From Himantopus leucocephalus (lineage: Eukaryota > Chordata > Aves > Charadriiformes > Recurvirostridae), in the NCBI GenBank assembly GCA_003993805.1, contig RSEF01000006.1, positions 27,313,402-27,377,401 of the forward strand: DNA of 64,000 nt, given 5' to 3'. Shown piece by piece: positions 12,051 to 23,480 of the stretch (the first letter of the stretch is position 1; each line of letters begins with the position of its first letter). Made by a program: the position numbers and the translations under genes. The notes beneath the pieces are model-generated. The model worked only from the letters and a program-made list of their open reading frames with translations, was not told where the DNA came from and did no database searches.

Positions 12051-13800
12051 GTGAGAAGTGCTGATAATTGCACTGCTCTGTGGTGGTAAACGGGAACACA
12101 TTGAGTGGTTTCTCCCTACAGCCCTGCAGGTCTCAGTGGTGTAGAGCTGAAAATACTTTATCTTAGGGGATTAATGGTTCCCTCACTTTTTAATGCTGGT
12201 GAACCCAGTTATTTCAGCTCTATTCCTGCTACTTTACTCATTGTTCTCCAAAGTATTATTCATTCATGGCTTTCTATAGACCTATAATGCAGTCTCAGAA
12301 AGCATTTCAGGAGGATAGGGATTTGATTAGGGTGATGCATTTGAAATGTCAGAGGTCTCTCCACCTCATCTAGAAGAAATGGATAGAGTTGACAGATGTG
12401 CTCTGTGATAATGGGAACAGCATTATTCTTACAACATTTTTATAAGCTACCTCTGTTTATTCTTTTCCTCCCCCTCTGCCTTTATTTTTCTCTGGAAATA
12501 AACACTAGAACAATACAGGGAAATAAATAAGGAAATAGACTTGACCTGGGTCACCTAACTCAGTTTTTTTTATTATTTTTTGTTATTTACATAATCTTTT
12601 CCCCAACCATTCCTCTGGTAAGACTACCCAAATGTCCACAGGTATTTTCTGGAACATTTGTTGATCTGCATAGCCGAAATTCTAAATTCTTCGTAGTATA
12701 GTAATATTTTTTCTTACTGCTTCTCTGAATAGCCAAAATCTGGATAGAAAGGAAAGCATCAGGCCAGAAAAACTGGTACAGTTCTGCCAGAAAAGGATGC
12801 AGCCTGGAATTTCTGGGGAGGGTGTAAGGGATGACTGGAATCTCAGAAATGAAAGCCAATTGTTGCGAAAACTATATTGCCAAAGCAAAGGGAGGTTTCT
12901 GCAGAAAAAAAAAGCTCTAAAGAGCTTCAGTTGTTTTTTGTTGGGTTTTTTTTTTCTCATTTGATTTTCTAAGGGGAATCCAGAGCTCATCTGATGGCTC
13001 TGAAATTGCCAGTACGACAATCTAATCTGTAGGACCAAAGCTGCACATATATTTCGACTCCTAATTCCCTCTGATTTTTAAATACCTACATACCACCAGG
13101 GACCTGGGCTTAATAGTCTAGCACTAATTCTCTTAGTAGTTTATTAAGCTCATTTGTCTTTCATGCACCTGCCAGTGGCTCTAGGCTTCCTGCGATTGCT
13201 TGGCAATGTTACATCTGGGCTTCGGCAGCACGTCGTTCTCTGCAGCCTTACAGAAAGGACAATCAGAGGATACCGGTGATCAGGGTGAAGGCCGAGACTC
13301 TTACATTCTCTGTGTTGACTGATATGAAGTAACGTTGCTAACTTTTTAAAAGCGCAGAAGTGGGACCAACTTGTTTGTCTTTGTACCCTTTCCTCCTCCC
13401 AACCCCAGGAAGCCTTGCCCAGTAACAGAACATTTATATGTCAAGGGTGGCAAGTGTCTTGGAAAACGGGGACATTTTAGACCACCAGGTGACCACTAAG
13501 CTATTGAGTAGTCCTCATTTTGGAAGGAGGTGTCTCATCTGTTATTGTGGACCAGCCTGGCTAAAGGCATAGTGTGCTGCAGCTGGAGGCTGTACTGTGT
13601 TTGATAATCAAACAGATACAGTCACCCTTTCATCTCGCTCAGGAGGAGTTCCTTATAAACATTTACAAAACTGTCTTGTTAACCTTCCTCAGGCTCTTTC
13701 CTAATTCTTTCTTCTTGGGCTTTAAACAAGAATATAAAAGATTTAATTCCTAGATTTTCATAAGCAGCCTGTTTTAGTACATCACAGTGAATCCTGATTT
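12051..13800. other. Noncoding DNA, no gene seen
   Basis: Two long minus-strand frames overlap at 12587-13038. Both translate T- and A-rich DNA, share no motif with a known family and have no matching splice pair, so I treat them as chance. T-rich runs lie near 12567-12585 and 12945-12956. I can support nothing else. Confidence 0.6.
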
Positions 13801-13870
13801 ACAGCTAATGTTTGTTGCCAGAGCTGTAATAAAACATTTGGGCAATGATGGCAACATTTATCCCTCTCCA
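13795..13870. promoter_or_regulatory. Candidate regulatory element with paired RFX-like half-sites
   Basis: TGTTGCCA at 13813-13820 and TGGCAACA at 13849-13856 form an 8-bp perfect inverted repeat about 28 bases apart. Each contains GTTGCC or GGCAAC, the half-site of RFX-type X-box elements. A true X-box normally has the halves only one to three bases apart, so the spacing argues against a single RFX dimer site. The rest is complex unique sequence with no open frame. Function is inferred only. Confidence 0.2.
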
Positions 13871-14160
13871 CCTGCTCCTTCTGCCTCTATCCCCTTCCTC
13901 TCTCTCCTGTTATTAGCTTGACTACCAGCACCTGTTGTGGGAGGGATCTGTAAAGCCTGGGAAAAGGAGCACTGTTTTCCCTGAGTTGCTCTGATGCTTT
14001 ATGACTGAGCCCCTGTCATAGCCCTGGCCCTTATGGGACTGAGACTTCCCTCTCTACTTCATTCCTCTCCTGGCTACCATGCTATATGCTGGTGGTTGGG
14101 GGGCGGTGTTTGGGTGTGGGTTTTTGGGGGGTTTGGTTTTATTTTTTTCCCCCTTTTCAG
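13871..14160. other. Pyrimidine-rich and G-rich noncoding stretch
   Basis: This holds a long C/T-rich run near 13860-13915. A G/T-rich stretch at about 14090-14130 is followed by a T/C tract that ends in CAG at 14160, which is a strong splice-acceptor shape. No coding frame is seen. Confidence 0.55.
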
Positions 14161-14213
14161 GTGAGAACTTCAGTTACTTCACCCAGACATGACATTTGGG
14201 TATGACAAGAAAG
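14161..14213 (+). other. Candidate short noncoding or 5'-UTR exon
   Basis: This 53-bp stretch sits between a very strong acceptor shape (about 20 pyrimidines, then CAG at 14158-14160) and a strong donor (AAG at 14211-14213, then GTATGT). All three frames contain a stop, so it cannot be an internal coding exon. A late ATG gives MTFGYDKK running open to the donor, so a 5'-UTR-plus-start exon is possible, as is an lncRNA exon. Strong acceptor and donor pairs at this distance also arise by chance in vertebrate introns (pseudo-exons). Confidence 0.2.
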
Positions 14214-16235
14214 GTATGTTTTCATCTTCCCTTGCTTGGATCTCTTTAAGGCTGTCCAGAAAAGACGGCTCTTGCCTTGTGTAGTTGTTACAAATCTGTG
14301 AGCTGTATTCTTTTAAGTTTTAACACTTAAGATGCTGAGGTTTTATTAACACAGTAAATGACACTATTTTGAAGGGAACACTTAAATACGTTACCTCTCT
14401 GGAGGGAAGGGTGGTGACAGTTGTCTTGCATTCAACTACTAAAATACAAAGACTCAGAAATACCTATGTAAATTTTTAATGTTATTTTTACATGGATTTT
14501 GACTGATTCTTTGTCTTTGCTTTGACCAGCTTTCCAAGCTAGTAAGAATATTGTACTAATATCTCTCACAGAGACAGTGTTGTGATAAGATGGTCTTTTT
14601 CCTCTCAAGAGTCTTTTCCCTCTCAAGATTCGCTCAACTTAGCATAAAATTTAGATAAATATAATTATTCTAGGAGCTTAAATAATAGTGTTACTGTAGC
14701 CAAGATCATGTGATGGTATAGGCAAACAGTCGGTCAGTAGAAGGAATTTTGCTGTTAGCTTAGCTGGTTTATTTTAAAAAACAGACAAACATGTGGGTGC
14801 ACAAGCATTTCTTCAGGCCTTCTAGAAATTCAGGTATTGATTATGATAAAATGTTTCTTACTACTTATCTTGTATTCCTTTCTTTGTTTATTAATGTTGG
14901 TTTGCCTTTGGGGCAGATGCTGTTTATTGGCACTGCATCTTACAAACTGCTTAGCACAGTGGTATTGGTGAGGCTCAGGGCAGTAAGGAGATGGACGTAA
15001 TAATAAAAGCTTGCATTTTATGCTCCACTATACTTTCAAAACTTATGCTTTCCCTGGATTTTCATCCACTTGTCTTGGTAGTTATGCAGGCTGCTTTAAT
15101 TCGTAGGGTTTTCTGGAGGTTTGTTTCGGGGGTGGGTGGGTATCTAATACTTTAAAATTGAAGGAGATTTTTAAACCAGGAGTCAAGCTGCCAGGATGGT
15201 CCAGAAAGATTTGCAAGGCTGGTCAGAGGGAACATTTACGTTTCTCTATTCCACTAGAACATACAACACTTCATTAGATAACTGCAGCCCTGGGACTTTC
15301 ACTCCGCTTGCTTTGCACAGTAGGCGCAGCTTGAGCGTGTGCTTTCCCCTTACTAGAGCACATAAAATTGAGCAACTGTGTGTAACATACAATAAATATC
15401 TAGTAGCCACTTCTGAAGTAGCTGCTGGCCAATTTAATACGGAGTTAACAGGCAGGAAATGGGAGAATAGCACTAGTTCCATATTTTAAAGGCAAATTTG
15501 GTTTTTTTTATTGGCCTCTCATGTGACAGCACTGTAATTATTTCTGTACCATGTGATCTTTGGGGAGGTTTACTTACATAGTGTTTACTAATGGAAAAGA
15601 AAAATAAAATGCAGTGACAGGAGGTGACAAATGAAGGATATTTCCCTTGGAAATCTTTTACTCCCTCTTTTTTCAAGTGACTCCTTGATCAGCCTTCCCA
15701 TCTTGCCATATGAAGCTGACTTCAGAAAAGGAGGTAGCTTCTTGTGGCAGTATCCAGACCTTCATTCAAGAAGGCTCTGGAACAGAGGACCCTCAGAGTT
15801 TAATGACCATATCTTTTTAGCTGTATATCAACAGTGTTTGAATCTGGTTTTGCTTCCAGAGCAGAGTTAAAAAGACAGCTAAAACCTAAGCTTAATATTA
15901 AGTCTAAGACAATTTACAAGGAACTGTTGAGAGTAAAGGGAGACTTTAAACTCAGTATGTACTGCATTTTTGTGTTATTGCTGGGATGATAGATTACTGT
16001 GGTCACAGGGTTACTTGTGGAGAGTGTTAGAAGGTTATCATGCACTAACCCATAGTGGTGCGGTCTATGTGGGGCTGATGAGCCAGTTCTCCAATCTCCT
16101 TTAACTGTAAGGAGCAAAAGAAAGCTAAAACCCCCAGTTAAATGAGTATTTTTTGGATGTTAGTGGCTTGACAAGGATATTGGAGTAAGTCCTACAGAAC
16201 ACACACAAAGATAGGTATGGAGTGTTTTAGGACAC
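14214..16235. other. Noncoding DNA, no gene seen
   Basis: Several open frames of 60-97 codons overlap on opposite strands (for example around 15196-15489). They share no splice context and no known motif. The sequence is AT-rich and unremarkable. Confidence 0.65.
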
Positions 16236-16300
16236 CAAAAAATGGGTTAGGTTGGAAAAGAAACAGCTAATAGGCACTGTCATTCTCTAAAACTCCCCCT
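16236..16300 (-). repeat. Possible CR1 3'-end scrap (sense -)
   Basis: AAAATGGGTTAGGTTGGAAAAG resembles the antisense of the CR1 terminus, near AGAATGGTTTGGGTTGGAAGG. The similarity fades within about 60 bases, so the call is weak. Confidence 0.25.
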
Positions 16301-16357
16301 GTGTACAGGTCAATGTATTTGAAATGGGATTTTTTTTTTTACTCTGGTGTTTATTAG

Positions 16358-16433
16358 ACAGGCCCAAGTCTTCCTCTACTGAAGACCAGAACAGGAGAAT
16401 GAGCAAAAGACTGTTCTGCCTACCTACAATCAA
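16358..16433 (+). CDS. Candidate short exon, unknown gene
   Basis: A T-rich tract (16331-16340) and a TTATTAG acceptor are followed by 76 bp with one open frame, starting RPKSSSTEDQNRRMSKRLFC after two bases of a split codon. A good donor GTAAGC lies at 16434. The peptide is basic and serine-rich and matches nothing I know. At this length an open frame is expected often by chance, so this is a low-confidence exon or pseudo-exon. Confidence 0.17.
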
Positions 16434-16889
16434 GTAAGCTTTTTCCATCAATCAAGCCTCCAAAAAGCAGGAAACATTTTGTTTTGCTCATCCCTAAGAT
16501 GACCACGAGTTGGAAACTCGTCTGAGAAAATGGATTTAGGATTTTTAAATTGCCGAAGGAGTGCAGTGTTTCTCAGAGAATAAGAGTGTAAACAGAGTCA
16601 CAGGTCAGCCATTGACACAAACAGTTTCTGTCAAAGACAAGTCTTAAATCCCTTTACCCTCTCAAGAGGTGCTAGGTGGATTTTATGATATAAGAACAAA
16701 ACATGTTCTCCTTACCCCATCTTCCTCTTCCCCACACGTTGACAGCTTCAGAAACTAAGTACACGAATTCCTAGTCTGGTTTGCAACTCTCTGCTGGCAG
16801 CCTCTGTCTGATACCCCTGTTTTATTTACTGTTTTCCGGTAAAAAATGGATGGTTCTCCCCTGCTGCCACGCACTGTTTTGGTTGGAGC

Positions 16890-16917
16890 TCCTAAAGCAC
16901 CTGAAGGTGCTTTAGGA
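16890..16917. repeat. Perfect 12-bp inverted repeat (hairpin)
   Basis: TCCTAAAGCACC (16890-16901) and its exact reverse complement GGTGCTTTAGGA (16906-16917) flank a four-base loop TGAA. The flanks do not extend the stem, so it is too short for a microRNA precursor. No T run follows that would suggest a pol III terminator. Confidence 0.9.
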
Positions 16918-19907
16918 TCAGAGCACTGTCAGACAAGGTCAAGCAGTCTGAGGCCCTACTGAAGTCTACACTCATTTTCTTCCACATCGTTTAATGCTCA
17001 CGTGCAAGCTTTGGCCATACTACCGTGGTCTCTGAGGGACAGATCTGGAGGATGTTCAGTATTTCAGCATAGTATCTGAAAAAATGACAACACCAAGTGC
17101 AAGGAGAGCTGAGTATACTTCAGCTCAGCCTGCTTAGCAGGGGTCAGCTCTTCCACAGCACTATATGGATATTTTCAGCTTGTTCTTCAAGCAGGACAGA
17201 GCTAACGGCGTGGGAAGCAGGTGGACAGATGATGGGGCACACTATACTCAGTTCCTCTTTTCCAGCTAGATTTGATCTTAGTGTTCATGTAAGCATTGAG
17301 GTAATTCTTCCACCACATAGAGACTGATTAATTTTGTCCTGAGGGAGAAAAAAGAAAAAAAGGAATAATGCAAGCCAGTTTCGGAAAACTTGGCTTTTAA
17401 GAGATGAGGAGTTATCTTAACTGGATGGTTGAAGGCTAAGAAGGCATTTTTGACTTCCTGTCAACAAACATTATACTGACTATATAGAAAGCCAGACGTA
17501 TGGAATGGTGCACCTAAATCATCCTATAAGTGAACTCTGCAAAGGTTTCTGTGGTCTCCTTTCCTTGAGTCTGTGAGCTGCACAGTCTGGCTGTGCCTCA
17601 TAGCCTGCTGTGGCAGAGCAGTGGTGTCTGTAACAACAGGCAAACCATGTAGGAAGCTACTTATAACATCTAGCTTTGATATAAGCCAATGATTTCCTGA
17701 AAGAAGGGAAATACAGCAGTTTGAGTTCTGTCACGATTATTTTCTCAGTCTGTGTTCATGCAAGTCAGCAGTCACCAAACGTAAACGTGATCAAAATGTG
17801 CAACTAATTCTAGACGGAAGTCATAAATGAAAAGCTAGTTAATAATGTTTCTGTTACTGATCTCCATAAAAGTGGTGCTCTTCTGTCCATGTCCCACTGT
17901 ACTTTTAAACTGAGCCAGCTTATATGTTTAGCTCCCATACACCAAAGCAGGAAAACCATCAAATTGAATTGACGCAAAGAGTGGGTCCCTTGTTTAGGAT
18001 TTGTGCTTAACTGCAACAAAACAACTAGAAAAAGGAAACAAAATCTACTCCATTTGAAATGTCCTTTATTTTTTTCCCCTCTTACACAAGGAGTCAGATA
18101 GCTTTGAAAAATGTATTATTCAACTAGCTACAGCAGAAACACAAATGAAACCAAGCAACTGTCAGTTTTCCATGAGAACAAAAAGCAAAACGTCACAGAA
18201 CCAGCATCAAACCAGATAAATGCATTAGTTTGATTACATCTTTTCCACTGGAATAATGGAAAATGATGCTAGTGTAACAGGAATGAAAATAATCTAGGTC
18301 TGTCAAAGACAAGTACAGCTGGGGATGTTAGAAAGTAAATCCAAGAGGTGTGTCTTCAGAAAAAAGAAAGTGATTTTGGTCATGCGTATTTTTATTAAAA
18401 GCCTCTATTTTCCATGATTTTTCATTTAAAATCTCAGTACCCAAAAGCTCTAGTATTTCTTTTTATATATGCTTCCATAGATACCATCACCACCTTCTTA
18501 GTACTGAGCAGTTCTGTGCCCCAGCTGGTGCTGCACCCCCAGAAGCAGTTGTGCTCTCTCAGCTGAGGCGGCACTAGATATTGGGAGAGTCACCCTGGTG
18601 GTTGTGGTGATGGGGGTCCAGTATCCCAGGCGGTGAAATCTGAGTGCTGACTACAGCTGCCCGCAGTTTATAGCCAGCTCCAGTAGTGCAGGAGACTGAC
18701 TAAATAAGGGTCCAGAATACCATGTGTCTGTGCCTTGAAAAGACTGACAACGTGGATGTGAGGAAACGATAGATTTGAGATCACTATAAATTCAGCGCTC
18801 ACATCTTTTGGCGTGCTTTGTGATAAATAAGTCTCTTTAAGGCTTGTAGACCTCTGTTCACAGTTGCCAACTGAGGATTTGCTGTTGAAGGTCTCTGCCC
18901 ATCAACACTTGGAAGTTAGAAAATAGAATCTCCTGGACTTGAAGAATACCGGTGTTTGGATTTCTTCAGGCACTCTGGGACCAGCAAACTTAATGTACCG
19001 TCTCTTACAGCTATAAAGCTGGATAGATTTATTCAGCTTCCTAAATGGCCCTATAGGTAGGAGGAAGATCCTAATGATGTATGACAAGACTTTCATTACA
19101 AAATAATTTCATTTGCTTCATGTGTGTTAAAGCACCTTATAACGGCTCTGGAAACTTGAAAATGGGTTTTAAGAAGGTTTTAAATTAAAACAGATGGGGG
19201 GATGGGTTATTTCAAATGTGGAGGTTCTTTATAGCCCTAATCCCAAATGCCCTGAATTTTTCTTCAATTGCTGGAATCCCTTATGCCAGGAGAGGAGAAA
19301 ACATTTGCATTAAATACAAACTGTAATTGTACTTATGTGTAGTATCCAGAAGGCAAGTTTAAGCAAAGATAGTATTGAAAAATATCATACTTGGCTGTAG
19401 TACAATTTTTTCAGCATCTTTCAAAATAGTCCATAACGGAGGCAAGTGTAGCTGTTACACCTGTTTAACTGAAGCAGAAGCGGGGATGCAGGGATCTGCA
19501 AGGCTCATGTTGGAGATTAGTAGCGGCATCAGGAATAGTACTCAGCTCTTACGAAATGCCAGTTCCACTGCCTGTCACACACTCTGCTTTGTGTCATTAC
19601 TATATGCCAGGGAGGTGGTGGTGGGTGTCATTGCGCAGTAGGTACAGTTAGGATCCCATACCTGGTCCGAAGAGCTAGAATCAAACAATCATGTAAGCAG
19701 TAAAGGACACTTTGATCCAGTCTTACTAAGAGACCAGGAAAAAAAAAAAGGGTATTTCTTAATCAAAGTAAAATGGATACTTCAAGGGATGATGATGTCC
19801 TACACTGGGTAGGTTTTATAGGGAAGAGAAGGATTTTTGGAAAGGGACTATTGGCCCAAGAGCAAGCAAGTCTAAACTAACCATAATGACAGATATTTTT
19901 TTTTCTA
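16918..19907. other. Noncoding DNA, no gene seen
   Basis: Open frames stay under about 90 codons and lack splice pairs. The part near 18500-18700 is somewhat richer in G and C but has no CpG cluster. I see no promoter, RNA gene or named repeat. Confidence 0.65.
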
Positions 19908-20091
19908 AACATTAGACCAGGGCTGTTCTGGAGTATATATCCCATAATGGGGGAAAACAGGAGTTTCATTTAAAGATGGAGTTGGTCCATAGATGTTATC
20001 TATAACAGCAGGAACAACTAGGCTAGGTGTGCCACGAGGCGATCTTTTCTCTGAACTTAATCGAACAATTGCAGCCAACATATACATAGTG
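19908..20091 (-). CDS. Candidate terminal coding exon, unknown gene
   Basis: Read on the minus strand, a CTTCAG acceptor (AG at 20092-20093) is followed by an open frame of about 60 residues that ends in TAG just past 19908. The peptide begins TMYMLAAIVRLSSEKRS and goes through TPSLVVPAVIDNIYG to a tail YTPEQPWSNV. The short hydrophobic start followed by a polar, proline- and tyrosine-bearing tail would suit the C-terminus of a membrane protein, but I recognise no family. The polypyrimidine tract before the acceptor is weak and I found no clear poly(A) signal close downstream. It could be a diverged exon, a pseudogene piece or chance. Confidence 0.25.
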
Positions 20092-20634
20092 CTGAAGACA
20101 TGTCCAGACCATCCATGGGGGTGACATGCCTCATCTCTATTCCCATGGCTGCCCAGCTAATATAGCCCCAGTGAAGAGGAGTTCCTAAGATGTTAACTCA
20201 CCTTGTGGGGTTTGGATATACGGGACCCAGCTGCTGTTCAAAGCAAGTGCTGATTTGGAGGCTGAATTTTTAGGCTGGCTGACCGTTTCCTGTGAGGCTT
20301 GGTCCAGACTGCCTTTCTGGGGTTGTCCTTGTGACCCGGTGTGGATAAACCTTGTGGATAAGCACTTGAAGACTGTGGGTTTTTCCAGTCAATTGCTTCA
20401 GAGACAGGGAAATGATGACCTGGCAATGGTGTCACCTTGACTAAGGAATCTCATAGACAACTACTAGTTAGCTTTCTATGTCCAAGCTCTGTGTGCTGTA
20501 CTAGATCAGCACAGCAGAAACAGGCAAGCCTCAATTAGTCACATTGGGGCACTCTCTTATGCCCTGTAAATTGTCACAAAAGACTCTGGTGACGAGCCAG
20601 AAAACTTCAGAGTCTTGCACATTTAGCTAATGGT
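20092..20634. other. Noncoding DNA, no gene seen
   Basis: Two short frames overlap on opposite strands around 20238-20440, with no motif and no splice pair. The stretch is otherwise unremarkable. Confidence 0.6.
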
Positions 20635-20745
20635 CCTGACTCTGCTACAACTTCTTGCCTAAATGCTTCTGTGGTTCCAAACCAACCTGAATCTCAGTCT
20701 CCTTGGAAATGAGGGGGAATGATGCTGTTACACAGGTGCTTGAAG
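20635..20745 (+). repeat. Possible ancient MIR-like SINE remnant
   Basis: The order of motifs follows the MIR core and right arm. These are CTGACTCTGCTAC (consensus near CCGGCTCTGCCAC), then TCTCAGTCTCC (near CCTCAGTTTCC), then AAATGAGGGGGAATGATG (near AAAATGGGGATAATGATA). Gaps and substitutions are many, as expected for a very old insertion. A profile search would be needed to settle it. Confidence 0.33.
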
Positions 20746-23250
20746 AGCAATCCAGGACAGACATAGGAATATGTTTTCAGTTATAATGAAGCTGGCAAGT
20801 TGCTGCATCATCAGTCCCATGATTGCTGGAGTGCTATCTTTGCTTAATTAAAAATAGCACTCAACAAGCAGTACTTATCTTCCAGTGAGCTGACACCAAG
20901 CTGCTCCAGCAATCCTAAATAGGTTTATTTAAAGGGCAGCTCTGATGGTATCGCTCCCTCTGGTGGCTTTCTTGCAGGAGGAGCCATCTCACATCATCCC
21001 ATTCCCAGAGGTGCTTCTGCAAGAGTCAGGAACAAATTGCTTCAGAGCCTGCAAGGCCCCACTTTGGATACCCACCAGAGATGCAGAAAAGGATGGGCCA
21101 TCTGTGAAGTTCAGGGAGGAGGAGAGGGAAGGGGTCTCACATGGAATTTGGTTTTGGTGCCTTATCAGGCCTGGGTCTTCACCAGCATGAGGAAGAGCTG
21201 TTTAAAAGCGTCAGCTTGGGATGATGCACTTTGGGAAACAGAGAGGGATTTACAATGTGCTGTGAACATGCAAAGAGAAGGGGGCTCAGCACAGCCCTTC
21301 GACTTTCTGAAATGGGCTGTTCTTTTTCTGCCCATAAACTCACTTTATTTTTTCTGGGCAAGAATACCACAAGGATTTACATGTGGAGTTCCAAAGAACA
21401 CTACTTAAATGCTCAATTTTATTCATTTAACTTCTGCATCAGTCTTAAACCTTTATGTTTATGTGCACTTCTGTATACTGCCACTCCTTTTGATCTATCG
21501 CGTATTCATTTACTTTACCATCTTTTCAACAATAATGTAATTATGAAGGTTATACTGTTATAGCCAGGCTTTCCAGGTATCTTTTCAAAATGCTCACTGC
21601 TCAACAGTCTGGGAATGAGTCTATTTACACAGCAGTCTAACATAAAATCACATCTTTATAATCTTATTCCCCAAATAGTGTCAGGTTATGCTCTGTTTCT
21701 TAATTAACAAAAAACTACATTAGACTGTATGAGTAAAACCAAACTGAAATCAACTTACCCATAATTCATTTATTTATGTCACAGAGCTCTCTAGGAGGCT
21801 TAGTAAATGAAGAGGTTGTCTGTTGCTCTTCTGTTTGCTTTACATGGTTTGGTTTAATTTAAAAATTTTTAAATGCTGCCTTGGTGATGTGTTGCCTTGA
21901 TACATGTGCTTTCAAGGTTTTTCATGTGTGGCCAGCCTATTCTGGGGTAAAAAGGGCAACAACATTGTCTAGGCTTTGGCAATAGGATCAAGTATGCTAA
22001 AAATTCCCCTTGAGAGCTGTTCTGGTCTTCTCTGTGACATCTCAGAGAAGTTCTGGTCAGCAGCAAAAAGCAGATGCTGTAGAAAGTTTTCTGACCTCAG
22101 GTGAAAAACTCCAAGGAAGTGGCATTCAGTATAACTCTGAAGATATCATTTGCAAATAGCAGATAATTCCTTCTGAATTAAAAAAGAGACCAGGACTGGC
22201 CCTGGTTTGCACAGGTAGTCTGTGTCAGGGCTGAGACTTCAGTTCAGAGCTCTTGAGAGAAAAGCCATGAGATACTGATGTTACAGGAAAATTACAAAAT
22301 GGTACAGCTGGGTCTTGATTTGAGGCTAGGACAAACATTCGTAGATGAGCTGTAATTTTGCCTGAGACCGTTTCTGTCTTGGGTAGTGTGACTGGCAGGA
22401 TGTCCCTCTTATGTCAGTAAATGAAAATAATATTTTGTCAAACAAAATGAGTACATTTTGAATCAAAAGAAAAAGACTTTTTTTTTTTTTGAGACATGCT
22501 CCATTCTAAAAAGTAGAAATATTACATATTTGAAAGCTCAAAACCAAAATGAAATATTTCACTTGGGATAAAATAATAAAAAACCCCCAACTTTTTAATT
22601 TTCTGATTTAAAAAAATTATTAAATATTGTCCTAACATGAAAGCATGTTTCTCTTTCAATTGAGTAAGTGTACCAGTCACACCTGTTACTCCACTGCTTA
22701 TAATGTCAGAACAATTTTATTTTCAGATTTTCCATTAATTTTTCACTTTGCTTTTTATTTTGTAGTGCGCTGAGTCATGACAGGAATTCATAGCATATTT
22801 TTATGAACCTGAAACTAGTTTCCTTTCTAAAAAAGGTGAATGGTTTCAGGTGTTACAAGAAGAAAAAGAATTCAGCAAATGCCCAATGAGAGCTGCAAAG
22901 TTTCATGCTTCTGAGCCACCTATAGCTGAAAATAGGAGAGTTGCTGCCAGACCTCAGATGCAGGAGCTGAAGTCCCCCAATGTCACTGAAGTAAATCAAA
23001 GGAAGCCTTGAAAAGCTGGCAGGGAAACTCGGGCATCTTTTCATGCCAAATGAAAGTCTGGCTCAAAAGGGACTCGTGGAAATGAATAGTTCATATTCTG
23101 AAGGCAACATATATTTACAGAAAATGAAATCTTGGTTAAAACACTTTTTGAGTCATGTTGAAGTGTTCATTGTAAACTCGAAAGGTCTTTCTTGATTTAC
23201 TTGGCTCAGTTTCTGAACTTTTTTTTTTTTCTTCTGCTAATGGCAACCCA
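20746..23250. other. Noncoding DNA, no gene seen
   Basis: Overlapping frames of 60-123 codons lie on both strands at 20945-21563, without splice context or known motifs. A run of 13 T lies at 22478-22490 and one of 12 T at 23219-23230. No named repeat is seen. Confidence 0.65.
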
Positions 23251-23480
23251 TCGATCATTGGAGCTGTAATCAGATTTTGCAGAAGGCCATGGGCATCATT
23301 TTCAATCATTTAAACTTTGCCAGCCTGTCTCTATTTCTTATGAATCATGGGGACTAATGCCAAAGGATTTTTCCCCTTTAAAAAAATTAGAAAGTGTTGA
23401 TTGCATCTTTCTTGTTACACCTGACCCACTTATCACCAATTTACCATTTTGCTGCTCGACAGACAAATAGCTGCCCGATG
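23251..23480. promoter_or_regulatory. Candidate conserved noncoding element
   Basis: Complex unique sequence follows a T run and contains AATCATT/AATCATG homeodomain-type words, an ATCGATCATTGG segment and a GGCCATGGGC segment. No frame is open across it. The call rests on texture only, and alignment to other amniotes would decide it. Confidence 0.18.

Noticed and set aside
12587..13038. Two long overlapping minus-strand frames
   Set aside because: Low-complexity, Phe/Leu/Lys-rich translation of T- and A-rich DNA, with no splice pair.
16890..16917. MicroRNA precursor
   Set aside because: The stem is only 12 bp and the flanks do not pair, which is far too short for Drosha processing.
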